Origin: JAOPZW01 sp036555665
GTDB taxonomy: Bacteria > Actinomycetota > Thermoleophilia > Solirubrobacterales > Solirubrobacteraceae
Length of the DNA: 64,000 nucleotides
Assembly: GCA_036555665.1 (NCBI GenBank)
Contig: DATBKW010000373.1
Location: forward strand, 3,421-67,420
Reading direction: 5' to 3'
Shown here: positions 26,757 through 35,611 of the stretch, one piece after another
Numbering within the stretch: the first letter of the stretch is position 1
Layout of the letters: every line of letters begins with the position of its first letter
The notes under the pieces: generated by a model
The model's database searches: none
The model's input: the letters and a program-made list of their open reading frames with translations, nothing else
What the model was told of the DNA's origin: nothing
Translations under genes and position numbers: made by a program

Positions 26757-26802
26757 TGGCGGTGAAACCGCACCGGGTCTACCCTCGACGCTGGCGGCGA
26801 GG

Positions 26803-29463
26803 ATGAGCATCCATCAGGACACCCCACCCGAGGCGGTCTTCGTCGATCGCCTGGCGGACGCCTTCCGCGATGCCGCGCTGGGCATGGCGTTGCTCGCGCC
26901 GAACGGGACGTTCCTGCGCGCCAACGAGACGCTGTGCCACCTGGTCGGGCGCAGCGAGGACCAGCTTCGGCGCGAGGGGCTCGCCGACGTCGTCGACGAC
27001 GCTCGGGTCACCGAGGCCCTGGCCGCCGCCGAGCCGTCGCTGCAGATCGAGGCGCCCATGCGCCACAGCGAGGGCCGCCCGGTCGTCGGTCTGGTGACCC
27101 TCACGCTCGTGCGCGGCGAGCACGGGGCGCCGCAGTGCTACGTCTGCCAGGTCCTCGACATGACCGAGCGCCACGAGGCGCAGGCGCGACTGGTCGCCAA
27201 CGAGGCCAAGCTCGCCGAGGCCCAGCAGATCGCGCGGCTGGGCTCCTGGGAGTGGGAGATCGCCACCGATCAGGTCACCTGGTCGGCCGAGCTGTACCGC
27301 ATCTACGGCGTGACGCGTCAGGACGCGCCGCACTCCTACGGCGCCTACCTCGGGAAGGTCCATCCCGACGATCGCGCGCGCGTCGCGCGCGTCATCGAGA
27401 CCGCGCTGACCGAGCGTAGGTCGTGGAGCCTCGACTACCGCATCGTGCGCCCCGACGGCGAGCAGCGCATGATCCACGCCCGCGGCGAGATCGTGCTCGA
27501 CGGCGAGGGCGGTCCCACGACCGTCCGTGGGACCTGCCAGGACGTCACCGAGAATCGCCGGGTCGAGGACGCGCTGCGTGCCGCCGAGCAGCTGTTCCGC
27601 CGTGCGTTCGACGACGCCCCCATCGGCATGGCGCTGATCGACCTCGACGGCCGCTGGCTGCGGCTGAACCGCGCGCTGTGCCAGATGCTCGGGCGCACCG
27701 AGCAGGAGCTGCGCACCACCGAGCTCAACGACCTCAGCCATCCCGACGACCGGCGCCTCGATCTTCCCCTCACCAAGGAGCTGCTGGCCGGCCGCCGGCG
27801 CTCGTATGCGATCGAGAAGCGCTATCTGCGCGCCGACGGCAAGATGGTCCACGCGCTCCTGCACGTCTCGCTCATGCACGGCGACGGCGAGCGCCCGCTG
27901 TACTTCCTCTGCCAGATGGTCGACGTGACCGAGCGCCGCCGCGCGCAGGCCGAGCGCCAGGCCAGCGAGGAGCGCCTGCAGGCGATCATCGACAACTCGC
28001 CGGCGCTGATCATCGTCAAGGACCTCGAACATCGCTACCTGCTGGTCAACCGCCGCTGGGAGGAGCTCTTCGGCGTGCCGTCCGAGCAGGCGATCGGACG
28101 CACGTCGGCGGAGGTCCTGCCCGCCACCCGACGGCCCGACCACCTCGCGATCGACGAGCGCGTCAGCGTCACCGGCGAGCCCTACGAGGCGATGATGGTC
28201 ATCCCCGAGCCCGACGGGCAGGACGAGCGGACCTTCCTGATGGTCAAGTTCCCGCTGCGCGACGTCGACGGCAACATCTCGGCGGTCGTCACCATCGCCA
28301 CCGACATCACCGACCGCCGGCGCAGCGCCGAGGAACGCGCCGAGCTCGAGCATCGCCTCGCGCAGGCGCAGCGCCTGGAGAGCGTCGGCCAGCTCGCGGG
28401 CGGGGTCGCGCACGACTTCAACAACCTGCTGTCGGTCATCCTGACCTGCGTCGGGTTCGCCAGCCGCGAGCTGCCCGCCGATCATCCCGTCCGTGACGAC
28501 GTCGAGGAGATCGGGCGCGCCGCCGATCGCGCCGCGGCGCTGACGCGCCAGCTGTTGATGTTCAGCCGCCGCGAGGTCGTCAAGCCGGAGGTGCTCGACG
28601 TCGGCGGCCTCGCGCGCGACCTCGAGCGCCTGCTCAATCGCACGCTCAGCGAGCGGATCGCGCTGCGGATCACCGTCGGCCCCAATCTCGTCCCGGTGCT
28701 GGCCGACCGCGCCCAGCTCGAGCAGGTTCTCATCAACCTCGCCGTCAACGCCCGCGATGCCATGCCCGAGGGCGGCACGCTGGCGATCGCGGTCGGGCGC
28801 GTGGCCGACGGCGTGCGCATCACCGTCGCCGACGATGGCCTCGGCATGCCCGAGGAGGTGCGCGACCGCGCCTTCGAGCCGTTCTTCACCACCAAGGACC
28901 CGGGCGAGGGGACGGGCCTGGGCCTCGCGACGGTTCACGGGATCGTGACCGACTCGGGCGGGACGGTCGACATCGAGTCGACGCCCGGTCAGGGCACCGT
29001 CGTGACGATCTTTCTTCCGGGCTGCCGGGAGGCGGTGCGCCCGGCCGAGCCGCCGGCCGAGCCCGGCGAGCGCGCGGCGACCGTGGCGCGCGTGCTGGTC
29101 GTCGAGGACCAGGAGCCCGTGCGCCGGCAGGCCTGCCGCATCCTCGAGGCCCACGGCTACGAGGTCACCGGCGCGGGCGCGGCGGAGGAGGCGCTCGAGG
29201 GCTGGCAGCCGGTCGACGTGCTCGTCACCGACATCGTCATGCCGGGCATGACCGGCCAGCAGCTCGCCCAGATCGCGACCGAGCGCAACCCGGACCTGCG
29301 CGTGGTCTACATGTCCGGCCACACCGAGGACGTGCTCGTCCGAAACGGCGCGCGGGCGCGCCACATCGCGTACCTGCAGAAGCCGTTTACGCGCGCAAGT
29401 CTTCTGCGCGCGGTCGAGGACGCGCTGACCACCGCCCCCGCGGACATCACAGCCGAGCGGTAG
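26803..29463 (+). CDS. multi-PAS hybrid sensor histidine kinase
   Basis: The 886-residue soluble protein contains about four PAS/PAC modules (roughly 10-125, 130-255, 260-385 and 390-515; the second has the PAS_3-type GSWEWEIATDQVTWSAELYRIYG), a HisKA domain with phospho-acceptor H537 (GGVAHDFNNLL), a HATPase domain (NLAVNARDAMPEGG, ADDGLGMP, TGLGLATVHGIV) and a C-terminal receiver with D810 (LVTDIVMPG). It has no membrane helix, so it should sense a cytoplasmic signal. No output regulator adjoins it. ATG 26803 follows a GGCGGCGAGG ribosome site. The candidate C-rich-loop RNA lies just downstream. Confidence 0.92.
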   Translation: MSIHQDTPPEAVFVDRLADAFRDAALGMALLAPNGTFLRANETLCHLVGRSEDQLRREGLADVVDDARVTEALAAAEPSLQIEAPMRHSEGRPVVGLVTLTLVRGEHGAPQCYVCQVLDMTERHEAQARLVANEAKLAEAQQIARLGSWEWEIATDQVTWSAELYRIYGVTRQDAPHSYGAYLGKVHPDDRARVARVIETALTERRSWSLDYRIVRPDGEQRMIHARGEIVLDGEGGPTTVRGTCQDVTENRRVEDALRAAEQLFRRAFDDAPIGMALIDLDGRWLRLNRALCQMLGRTEQELRTTELNDLSHPDDRRLDLPLTKELLAGRRRSYAIEKRYLRADGKMVHALLHVSLMHGDGERPLYFLCQMVDVTERRRAQAERQASEERLQAIIDNSPALIIVKDLEHRYLLVNRRWEELFGVPSEQAIGRTSAEVLPATRRPDHLAIDERVSVTGEPYEAMMVIPEPDGQDERTFLMVKFPLRDVDGNISAVVTIATDITDRRRSAEERAELEHRLAQAQRLESVGQLAGGVAHDFNNLLSVILTCVGFASRELPADHPVRDDVEEIGRAADRAAALTRQLLMFSRREVVKPEVLDVGGLARDLERLLNRTLSERIALRITVGPNLVPVLADRAQLEQVLINLAVNARDAMPEGGTLAIAVGRVADGVRITVADDGLGMPEEVRDRAFEPFFTTKDPGEGTGLGLATVHGIVTDSGGTVDIESTPGQGTVVTIFLPGCREAVRPAEPPAEPGERAATVARVLVVEDQEPVRRQACRILEAHGYEVTGAGAAEEALEGWQPVDVLVTDIVMPGMTGQQLAQIATERNPDLRVVYMSGHTEDVLVRNGARARHIAYLQKPFTRASLLRAVEDALTTAPADITAER

Positions 29464-29590
29464 CCGCCCGACTGGCCGGCGTCGCCGCCGGTCGCGGGCC
29501 GATCGCCGCGCGTCGACGGCCGCTGTGCCCTTTGGTGCGAGCGAGCAAGCATGCGGGCGTCGCGGCGGGCTCGACTAGAGGCTTTCGCCT

Positions 29591-29668
29591 GCGGTGCCCC
29601 TACCCCCCGGGCTCCGTGGCCCACCGCCTAGGCGCCGGTGCCCCCAACACCGGCGCCTTAAGTTAAGG
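29591..29668 (+). ncRNA. candidate C-rich-loop small RNA (6C-like) and terminator-like hairpin
   Basis: Two hairpins stand after the hybrid kinase. The first pairs GCGGTG (29591-29596) with CACCGC (29622-29627) and holds a CCCCTACCCCCC loop. The second pairs AGGCGCCGGTG (29630-29640) with CACCGGCGCCT (29648-29658), perfect over the loop CCCCCAA. Two stems with C-run loops is the description of the actinobacterial 6C RNA motif (RF01066), but I could not run a covariance search. The palindrome CCTTAAGTTAAGG (29656-29668) follows. The rest of 29464-29709 holds only a GC-rich hairpin at about 29682-29699, likely the end of the convergent YhaM-like gene. Confidence 0.4.
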
Positions 29669-29709
29669 GGCCACTCGCGGCCGCTCGGTCCGAGCGCGGC
29701 CGCTCGCGA

Positions 29710-30594
29710 TTACGGACCGCTCGGCACACCGTGCTCGAGCGCGCCCTTCACAGCCGCGTCGACCGCGTTCAGCCGATAGAGCGCGAGCGCCTCGGGCGTG
29801 GCCGGCCGGCGGTCGCCGTGGTGCGTGAGCACGCAGTGGGCGAGGGCGAGGCGCCGTGGCTCGTCGAGCGGCGCGGCGCGTTCGTCGAGCATGCGCAGGC
29901 CGAGTTCGACGTGGCCGAGCAGGCGGCCCTCGTCGGTCAGCCCGATCTCGGCGCCGAGCGCGAATTCGCGCGTCTTGCCGAGGTCGTGAACGATCGCCGC
30001 GGTCAGCAGCAGGTCCTGGTCCAGACGCGGGTGCAGCGTGCACGTCTCGACCGCGAGGGTGGCGACGGCGACGGTGTGCTCGAGCAGCCCGCCGAGGTAG
30101 GCGTGGTGGCCGTTGCGCGTGCACGGCGTTCGCCGCAGCGCGGCGCGCACCTTCGGGTCGGCGAGGAGGTCGTCGACGAGCGCCTTGAAGGCGGGGTCGC
30201 GCAGCTCGCCGGCCAGGTGCTCGAGGAAGCCGTCGAGCTCGTCGAGGTCGCGGTAGGCGACCGGCAGGAACGCGGCCGGGTCGGCATCGTCGGCGCGCGC
30301 GATGGTGCGGAGGTCGAGCTGCAGCTCGTCGCGGAAGCGCTCGACGCGCCCGGCGATGCGCACGAGGTCGCCCTGCTCGAAGCGGCCGGCGTACAGGTCG
30401 GCGTCGCGGAAGACCCGCGCGGGGATCGCCCCGGTGCGGTCGCGCAACTCGAGCGCGAGGTAGGCGGTGCCCGTGCGCGCGATCAGGCGATCCTTGCGCG
30501 TGCAGGCGAAGACGCCGCTGACCTCGTCGCCCGCGCGCATCGTCGCGACTGCAATGGGCTGGGCCGGGACGGCGTGAAGCTCTGCAGAACGCAC
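29710..30594 (-). CDS. YhaM-like 3'-5' exoribonuclease (OB fold plus HD domain)
   Basis: The 294-residue protein combines an OB-fold nucleic-acid-binding domain (about 20-110, TAYLALELRDRTGAIPARVF) with a C-terminal HD phosphohydrolase domain. Metal-binding motifs are HHAYLGGLLEHTVAV, IVHDLGKTREF and HCVLTHHG. This is the architecture of YhaM/CbfA-type 3'-5' exoribonucleases. GTG 30594 keeps the conserved QPIAVATMRAGDEV segment; ATG 30540 is the alternative and leaves more room for the divergent promoter. It is divergent from the PAC2 gene. Confidence 0.82.
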   Translation of the reverse strand: MRSAELHAVPAQPIAVATMRAGDEVSGVFACTRKDRLIARTGTAYLALELRDRTGAIPARVFRDADLYAGRFEQGDLVRIAGRVERFRDELQLDLRTIARADDADPAAFLPVAYRDLDELDGFLEHLAGELRDPAFKALVDDLLADPKVRAALRRTPCTRNGHHAYLGGLLEHTVAVATLAVETCTLHPRLDQDLLLTAAIVHDLGKTREFALGAEIGLTDEGRLLGHVELGLRMLDERAAPLDEPRRLALAHCVLTHHGDRRPATPEALALYRLNAVDAAVKGALEHGVPSGP

Positions 30595-30619
30595 GAACCC
30601 ATGATGTACCGTGGAGCGG

Positions 30620-31501
30620 ATGCAGCCCCTCATCTGGGAGCATCGCCCGGACGGTTTGCGGGCGCCGGCGCTCGTTTGTGCGTTCACCGGCTGGAACGAC
30701 GCCGGAGACGCCGCATCGGCCGCGCTGCAGTTCCTCGGCTCGTCATTGGCAGCCACCCGCTTCGCGCGCATCGACCCGGAGGACTTCTACGACTTCCAGG
30801 CCACGCGGCCGAAGATCAAGCTCGTCGAGGGGCGCACCCGGCAGATCGAGTGGCCCGAGGTCGAGATCTACGAGGCGCGCATCCCGCGAGCTCCGCGCGA
30901 TCTGGTCTTGCTGCAGGGCGCCGAGCCATCGATGCGCTGGCGCAGCTTCTGCCGGTTGATCGTCGACCTCGCCGAGGCGATGGGGACGCAGATGGTCGTC
31001 ACCCTCGGCGCGCTCCTGGCCGACGTGCCGCACTCGCGGCCGGTGCCGATCACGGGCCTGTCCTCGGACGAGGGGCTCGTCCAGCGCGTCGGGCTGTCGC
31101 CGTCCTCCTACGAGGGCCCGACGGGGATCGTCGGCGCGCTGCACGCCGCCTGCCAGGAGGCCGGCATCCCGACCGCGTCGCTGTGGGCCTCGGTGCCCCA
31201 CTACGTGGCCGCCGCCCCCAACCCGAAGGCCGCTCTGGCGCTGGTGCGCAAGCTCGAGGGCCTGATCGGCGTGTCGGTCGACGCCGGCGAGCTCGAGAGC
31301 GCCGCGGCCGACTACGAGCGCCAGGTCTCGCTGGCGGTCCAGAGCGACCCCGACGTGCAGGCCTTCGTCGAGCGGCTGGAGCAGGCCGCCGAGGAGGAGG
31401 AGCCGGACATGAGTCCGCAAGATCTGCCGAGCGGCGACTCGATCGCGCGCGACTTTCAGCGGTTCCTGCGGCAGCGGGGGCCCGACGCGCCGGGGCCTTG
31501 A
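30620..31501 (+). CDS. PAC2 family protein (proteasome-assembly-chaperone-like)
   Basis: The 293-residue protein matches the PAC2 family (PF09754), common in actinobacteria and archaea and related to eukaryotic proteasome assembly chaperones. Family features are LVCAFTGWNDAGDAASAAL, IDPEDFYDFQATRP, VVTLGALLADVPHSRPVPITG, SSYEGPTGIVGAL and ASVPHYVAAAPNPKA. The C-terminus is an acidic helical tail (EQAAEEEEPDM). Its bacterial role is not firmly established. ATG 30620 is preferred with GGAG close upstream; GTG 30611 would add three residues. Downstream, 31502-31648 is a convergent spacer with no gene and at most a weak GC hairpin before TTTCTT near 31540. Confidence 0.87.
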   Translation: MQPLIWEHRPDGLRAPALVCAFTGWNDAGDAASAALQFLGSSLAATRFARIDPEDFYDFQATRPKIKLVEGRTRQIEWPEVEIYEARIPRAPRDLVLLQGAEPSMRWRSFCRLIVDLAEAMGTQMVVTLGALLADVPHSRPVPITGLSSDEGLVQRVGLSPSSYEGPTGIVGALHAACQEAGIPTASLWASVPHYVAAAPNPKAALALVRKLEGLIGVSVDAGELESAAADYERQVSLAVQSDPDVQAFVERLEQAAEEEEPDMSPQDLPSGDSIARDFQRFLRQRGPDAPGP

Positions 31502-31648
31502 CGCTGGTCGTCCGCGTGGCGTTGCCGGCGCCGCGCGGCCTTTCTTGGCATTGAGGGAGTGAAGTCCACCGGTGGTGTGGGGCGTGCGCGGAGCGGCAAG
31601 CGCGGCGCGGACGACCGCGCGGCACCGGACGGACGGCCGGCGGGGCAG

Positions 31649-32134
31649 CTAAGCCGGGTCGGCGCCGAACACGCCGGGGCCGCGGCGCTGCTCGTAGATC
31701 AGCGAGGTCTCCGCGTGCGACACGGCAGGGTCGGATGCGAGGTGCTCGACGACGAACTCGCGCAGGTCGTGGGCGTCGGCGGCCGCGACCCAGAGCAGGT
31801 AGTCGGTCTGGCCGGTGACGTGGAAGATCGACAGCACGCCGGGGAGGGCGCGGACGTGCTCTGTGAACGACTCGATCTGCTCGCGCGAGTGCACGGACAG
31901 GCGGATCGCCACGAGCGCCTGCAGCGGGCGCCCGAGCGCGGCGAGGTCGACCTCCGCATGAAAGCCGCGGATCACGCCCCGGGCGCGCAGCGCGCGGACG
32001 CGCGCGAGCGCGGTCGAGGGGGCGACGCCGACGGCGGCCGCCAGGCGGGCGTTGGAGATGCGCGCATCGGCCGCGAGCAGTTCGAGCAGACGGCGGTCGA
32101 TCGCGTCCAGGTCATCGTTCGGCACGGGCCCCAT
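31649..32134 (-). CDS. Lrp/AsnC family transcriptional regulator
   Basis: The 161-residue protein has the Lrp HTH (DAIDRRLLELLAADARISNARLAAAVGVAPSTALARVRAL) and the C-terminal RAM effector domain (QALVAIRLSVHSREQIESFTEHV...VSIFHVTGQTDYLLWVAA). Lrp proteins sense amino acids as octamers. It is divergent from the cystathionine synthase genes, so a role in controlling sulfur amino acid metabolism is likely but inferred. The 99-base gap contains CGAAG-gat-CTTCG (32180-32192), a possible half of the operator. ATG 32134 fits the family N-terminus. Confidence 0.9.
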   Translation of the reverse strand: MGPVPNDDLDAIDRRLLELLAADARISNARLAAAVGVAPSTALARVRALRARGVIRGFHAEVDLAALGRPLQALVAIRLSVHSREQIESFTEHVRALPGVLSIFHVTGQTDYLLWVAAADAHDLREFVVEHLASDPAVSHAETSLIYEQRRGPGVFGADPA

Positions 32135-32233
32135 TCTTGCACGCCGATCCGAACAAACAGCGGTGAACCAAGCAGACAGCGAAGGATCTTCGACCATCGC
32201 ATCAGATGACCGCACAGATGCCACACTGTCTCG

Positions 32234-33625
32234 ATGAGCGCCACCACCGCCGGGCCCACCGTCGACATCAGGGACTCGATCCTCGACGCCATCGGCACCA
32301 CGCCGCTCGTCCGGCTGTCGCGCCTGGCGGCGGGGCTGACGCCGCAGATCGTGGCCAAGGTCGAGGCGCTCAACCCCGGCGGATCGATCAAGGACCGCGT
32401 CGCGATCGCGCTCATCGAGGCGGCCGAGCGCGACGGCAAGCTCAAGCCGGGCGGCACGATCGTCGAGCCGACGTCGGGCAACACCGGCACCGGCCTGGCC
32501 ATCGCCGCGCGCCTGAAGGGTTATCGAGTCATCGCGGTCATGCCGGACAAGATGTCCAAGGAGAAGATCGACCTCCTGCGCGCCTACGGCGCCGAGGTCG
32601 TGGTGGCGCCGACCGCGGTGCCGCCCGAGTCGCCGGAGTCCTACTACCGCGTCGCCGATCGGCTGGCCGAGGAGATCCCCGGCGCCTTCCAGCCCAACCA
32701 GTACCTCAACCCGGCCAACCCGCAGGCCCACTACCGCTCGACCGGTCCCGAGCTGTGGGAGCAGACCGGCGGGCGGATCACGCACCTCGTTGCGGGCGTC
32801 GGCACGGGCGGGACGATCAGCGGCACGGGGCGCTACCTCAAGGAGCGCAACCCGGACATCGAGGTCATCGGCGCGGACCCCTACGGCTCGATCTATTCGA
32901 GCCCCGAGGTCAAGCCCTATCTCGTCGAGGGCGTCGGCGAGGACTTCTGGCCGCAGACCTTCGACCCGTCCATCGTCGACCGCTACGTGACGGTCTCCGA
33001 CCGCGACGCCTTTCTGACCACCCGCCGACTGGCGATGACCGAGGGCATCCTCGCGGGCGGCTCCGGCGGCCTGGCCGTGCACGCAGCGCTCGAGGTGGCG
33101 CAGGGCACCGACGACCCCGGCGCGCTGATCGTCGTGATCCTCCCCGACGGCGGGCGCTCGTACCTGTCGAAGATCTACAACGACGCGTGGATGACCCAGC
33201 ACGGCTTCCTCGAGCGCTCGACCGATCAGACGGTCGGCGACGTCCTGCGCGCCAAGCAGCAGGCCGGCGAGATCCCGCCGCTCGTGACCATCGAGACCCA
33301 CCAGAAGGTCCGCGACGCCGTCGCGCTGCTGCACGAGCACCGCGTCTCGCAGCTGCCGGTGGTCAGCGCGAACGACCCCTCGAGCGTCGTCGGCTCGATC
33401 GGCGAGCGCGGCCTGCTCAAGCACGCCGTCGAGGACCCCGCGCTGCTCAACGCCGATATCGTCGACGTCATGGAGGCCCCCTTCCCGGCCGTCTCATCCG
33501 GCGACCCGGTGCGCGAGGCCGTCGAGCTGCTCGTCGGCGACCGCCAGGCGCTGATGGTCACCGACGCCGGCCGCGCGACCGGCATCCTCACCCGCGCCGA
33601 TCTGCTCGAGGCGCTGGCGCGGTGA
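32234..33625 (+). CDS. cbs: cystathionine beta-synthase
   Basis: The PLP enzyme condenses serine and homocysteine to cystathionine. The 463-residue protein has the fold-II core with PLP lysine in NPGGSIKDR, the SGNTGTGLAIAA substrate loop, phosphate loop GVGTGGTISGTGRYLK and EGILAGGSGG, followed by two C-terminal CBS domains (about 345-460, ending GILTRADLLEALAR). The CBS pair and length favour cystathionine beta-synthase over cysteine synthase, although O-acetylserine sulfhydrylase activity cannot be excluded. It overlaps the cystathionine gamma-synthase gene by four bases, giving a full transsulfuration pair. Confidence 0.9.
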   Translation: MSATTAGPTVDIRDSILDAIGTTPLVRLSRLAAGLTPQIVAKVEALNPGGSIKDRVAIALIEAAERDGKLKPGGTIVEPTSGNTGTGLAIAARLKGYRVIAVMPDKMSKEKIDLLRAYGAEVVVAPTAVPPESPESYYRVADRLAEEIPGAFQPNQYLNPANPQAHYRSTGPELWEQTGGRITHLVAGVGTGGTISGTGRYLKERNPDIEVIGADPYGSIYSSPEVKPYLVEGVGEDFWPQTFDPSIVDRYVTVSDRDAFLTTRRLAMTEGILAGGSGGLAVHAALEVAQGTDDPGALIVVILPDGGRSYLSKIYNDAWMTQHGFLERSTDQTVGDVLRAKQQAGEIPPLVTIETHQKVRDAVALLHEHRVSQLPVVSANDPSSVVGSIGERGLLKHAVEDPALLNADIVDVMEAPFPAVSSGDPVREAVELLVGDRQALMVTDAGRATGILTRADLLEALAR

Positions 33626-34743
33626 GCGAGGACACGTCGCACGACCACTTCGCCACCCGCGCGGTCCACGCCGGCCTCGAGCCCGACCCCGGCTACGGCG
33701 CGGTCATCCCGCCGATCCATCAGACCTCGACCTTCGTGCAGCGAGCCGTCGGCGAGGTCGTCGAGGACTACGACTACTCGCGCGGGGCCAACCCGACGCG
33801 GTCGGCGCTCGAGCGCGCGCTCGGCGAGCTCGAGGGCGGCCTCGCCAGCGCCTTCTCCTCGGGCATGGCCGCCACCCACGCGCTCGTCACCGCCGCCTGC
33901 GACGCGGGCGACCACGTCGTCATCCCCGACGACCTCTACGGCGGGACCTATCGCCTGTTCGACAAGGTCCTCTCGCGGTGGGGCCTGAACTACACGATGG
34001 TCGACCAGACCGACCTCGACGCCCTCGCCGCCGCGGTCACCGACGACACCCGCCTGATCTGGGTCGAGACGCCGACGAACCCGACGCTCAACGTGGTCGA
34101 CGTCCCCGGTGTCGTCGCGCGCAGGCGCAACGCGCTGGTCGCCGTCGACAACACCTTCGCCACGCCGGTCAATCAGCGTCCGCTCGAGGACGGCGCCGAC
34201 GCCGTCGTGCACTCGACGACCAAGTACCTCGGCGGGCACTCCGACGTCATCGGCGGCGCCGTCATCGTCCGCGACGCCGAGCTGCACGAGCAGGTGCGCT
34301 TCATCCAGAAGGCGATCGGCGCCGTGCCCGGACCCTTCGACGCCTTTCTCGTGCACCGCGGCCTGCGCACGCTCGCCGTCCGCATGCGCGCCCACGCTGA
34401 GAGCGCCCGTGCCGTCGCCGAGTGGCTGCGCACCGCCGACGGCGCCACCGACGTGCGCTGGCCGGGCTACAGCGGCATGGTCTCCTTCCGCCACCCGGAT
34501 GCGGTGGCCATCGCCGAGGCCACGCGCCTGTTCATGCTCGCCGAGTCGCTGGGCGGCGTCGAGTCGCTCATCGAGGTGCCCCAGGCGATGACCCATCAGT
34601 CGGTCGAGGGCTCCGCCGCCGCGGTGCCGGCCGACCTCATCCGCCTGAGCTGCGGCATCGAGGCTCCCGAGGACCTCGTGGCCGACCTCGCGCAGGCGTT
34701 CGCGCGGATCGCGCAGCGCCCCGAGGCCTTGCGGCCGGTGTGA
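33622..34743 (+). CDS. metB: cystathionine gamma-synthase/lyase family PLP enzyme
   Basis: The 373-residue protein belongs to the Cys/Met metabolism PLP family (fold I). It has YSRGANPTRSALERALGELEGG, SSGMAATHALV, ETPTNPTLNVVD, and the PLP lysine in HSTTKYLGGHSDVIGG. Members perform gamma-synthase or gamma-lyase reactions; the two are hard to distinguish by sequence. Together with the upstream cystathionine beta-synthase the pair could run reverse transsulfuration (homocysteine to cysteine), in which case this would be the lyase. GTG 33622 overlaps the upstream stop (GTGA), confirming the start. Confidence 0.88.
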   Translation: MSEDTSHDHFATRAVHAGLEPDPGYGAVIPPIHQTSTFVQRAVGEVVEDYDYSRGANPTRSALERALGELEGGLASAFSSGMAATHALVTAACDAGDHVVIPDDLYGGTYRLFDKVLSRWGLNYTMVDQTDLDALAAAVTDDTRLIWVETPTNPTLNVVDVPGVVARRRNALVAVDNTFATPVNQRPLEDGADAVVHSTTKYLGGHSDVIGGAVIVRDAELHEQVRFIQKAIGAVPGPFDAFLVHRGLRTLAVRMRAHAESARAVAEWLRTADGATDVRWPGYSGMVSFRHPDAVAIAEATRLFMLAESLGGVESLIEVPQAMTHQSVEGSAAAVPADLIRLSCGIEAPEDLVADLAQAFARIAQRPEALRPV

Positions 34744-34789
34744 CGCACGCCACGGGAAACGAAACGGCGCCGCATGCGTCCTCCGCCCC

Positions 34790-35611
34790 ATGGCCACTCA
34801 TGCGTATGCACTTGAAAACCCCCTCGACCACGAGCGCCTGGTCATCCAGGCGAAGGCACTCGATCGCATCGCCGAGCGCTACATGCGCGAGGCCGGGTTC
34901 GCGCCGGGGATGCGCGTCCTCGACCTCGGAAGCGGAATGGGCGACTCGGCGCTGCTGGCGGCGCGCCTGACCGCACCGGACGGCCGCGTCGTCGCGGTCG
35001 AGCGCTCGGCGGAGACCGCGGCCGCCGCGCGCGCACGGCTCGAATCGCTGGGCGCCACCGCGGTCGACTACGTGCAAGCCGACGTCACCGACCTTCCGCC
35101 GCTCGAGAGCCAGTTCGACGCCGTCATCACCCGCCTGCTGATCATGCACGTGGCCGATCCGGTCGCCGTGTTGCGCGACGCGGCCGCCCTGGTCCGTCCC
35201 GGCGGCATCATCCTCTCGATGGAGTACGACCTCGCCTGGCTCCCGTGCCACCCGCCGTCCCCGACCTGGGATCGCGCCGTCGAGATCCTCGTCGAGACCA
35301 TGAGGCGCGCCGGCATCCACACGCGCATGGGGCTCGAGCTGCGCAGCGCGTTTGTCGCTGCCGGTCTCGGCGAGCCCACCATGCGCAGCGAGCAGGACGT
35401 CGGCGGCAGCGCCGACTGGACCGGCTACGACAACCTGGCGCTGGTCCTCCGCTCGCTGCTGCCGGTGATCGAGGCGACGGGCAGCGCCGATCCCGACGAG
35501 CTCGACGTCGACACGCTCGCCGATCGGTTCCGCGAGGAGGTCGCCGACCGGGGCAGCATGGCGGCCATGCCGCCGCTCGTCGGCGCGTGGGCACGCGTGG
35601 TCAGCGAGTAG
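34790..35611 (+). CDS. SAM-dependent methyltransferase
   Basis: The 273-residue class I methyltransferase has VLDLGSGMGDSALLAARL (SAM motif I), VVAVERSAE (motif II acidic turn), YVQADVTDLPPLESQFDAVITRLLIMHV (motif IV) and RPGGIILSMEYD. The substrate is unknown; the sequence resembles UbiE/COQ5-type small-molecule methyltransferases. It follows metB on the same strand after 46 bases, so SAM supply may be a loose link. Its 3' end overlaps the convergent ABC permease gene by 11 bases. Confidence 0.85.
   Translation: MATHAYALENPLDHERLVIQAKALDRIAERYMREAGFAPGMRVLDLGSGMGDSALLAARLTAPDGRVVAVERSAETAAAARARLESLGATAVDYVQADVTDLPPLESQFDAVITRLLIMHVADPVAVLRDAAALVRPGGIILSMEYDLAWLPCHPPSPTWDRAVEILVETMRRAGIHTRMGLELRSAFVAAGLGEPTMRSEQDVGGSADWTGYDNLALVLRSLLPVIEATGSADPDELDVDTLADRFREEVADRGSMAAMPPLVGAWARVVSE

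Noticed and set aside
26740..26802. Riboswitch-like fold before the hybrid kinase
   Set aside because: The GCGGT-gaa-ACCGC hairpin does not match a cyclic di-GMP or cobalamin riboswitch consensus that I can recognise.
31502..31648. Possible terminator near 31540 before TTTCTT
   Set aside because: Only about four base pairs can be drawn with a large loop; too weak to call.
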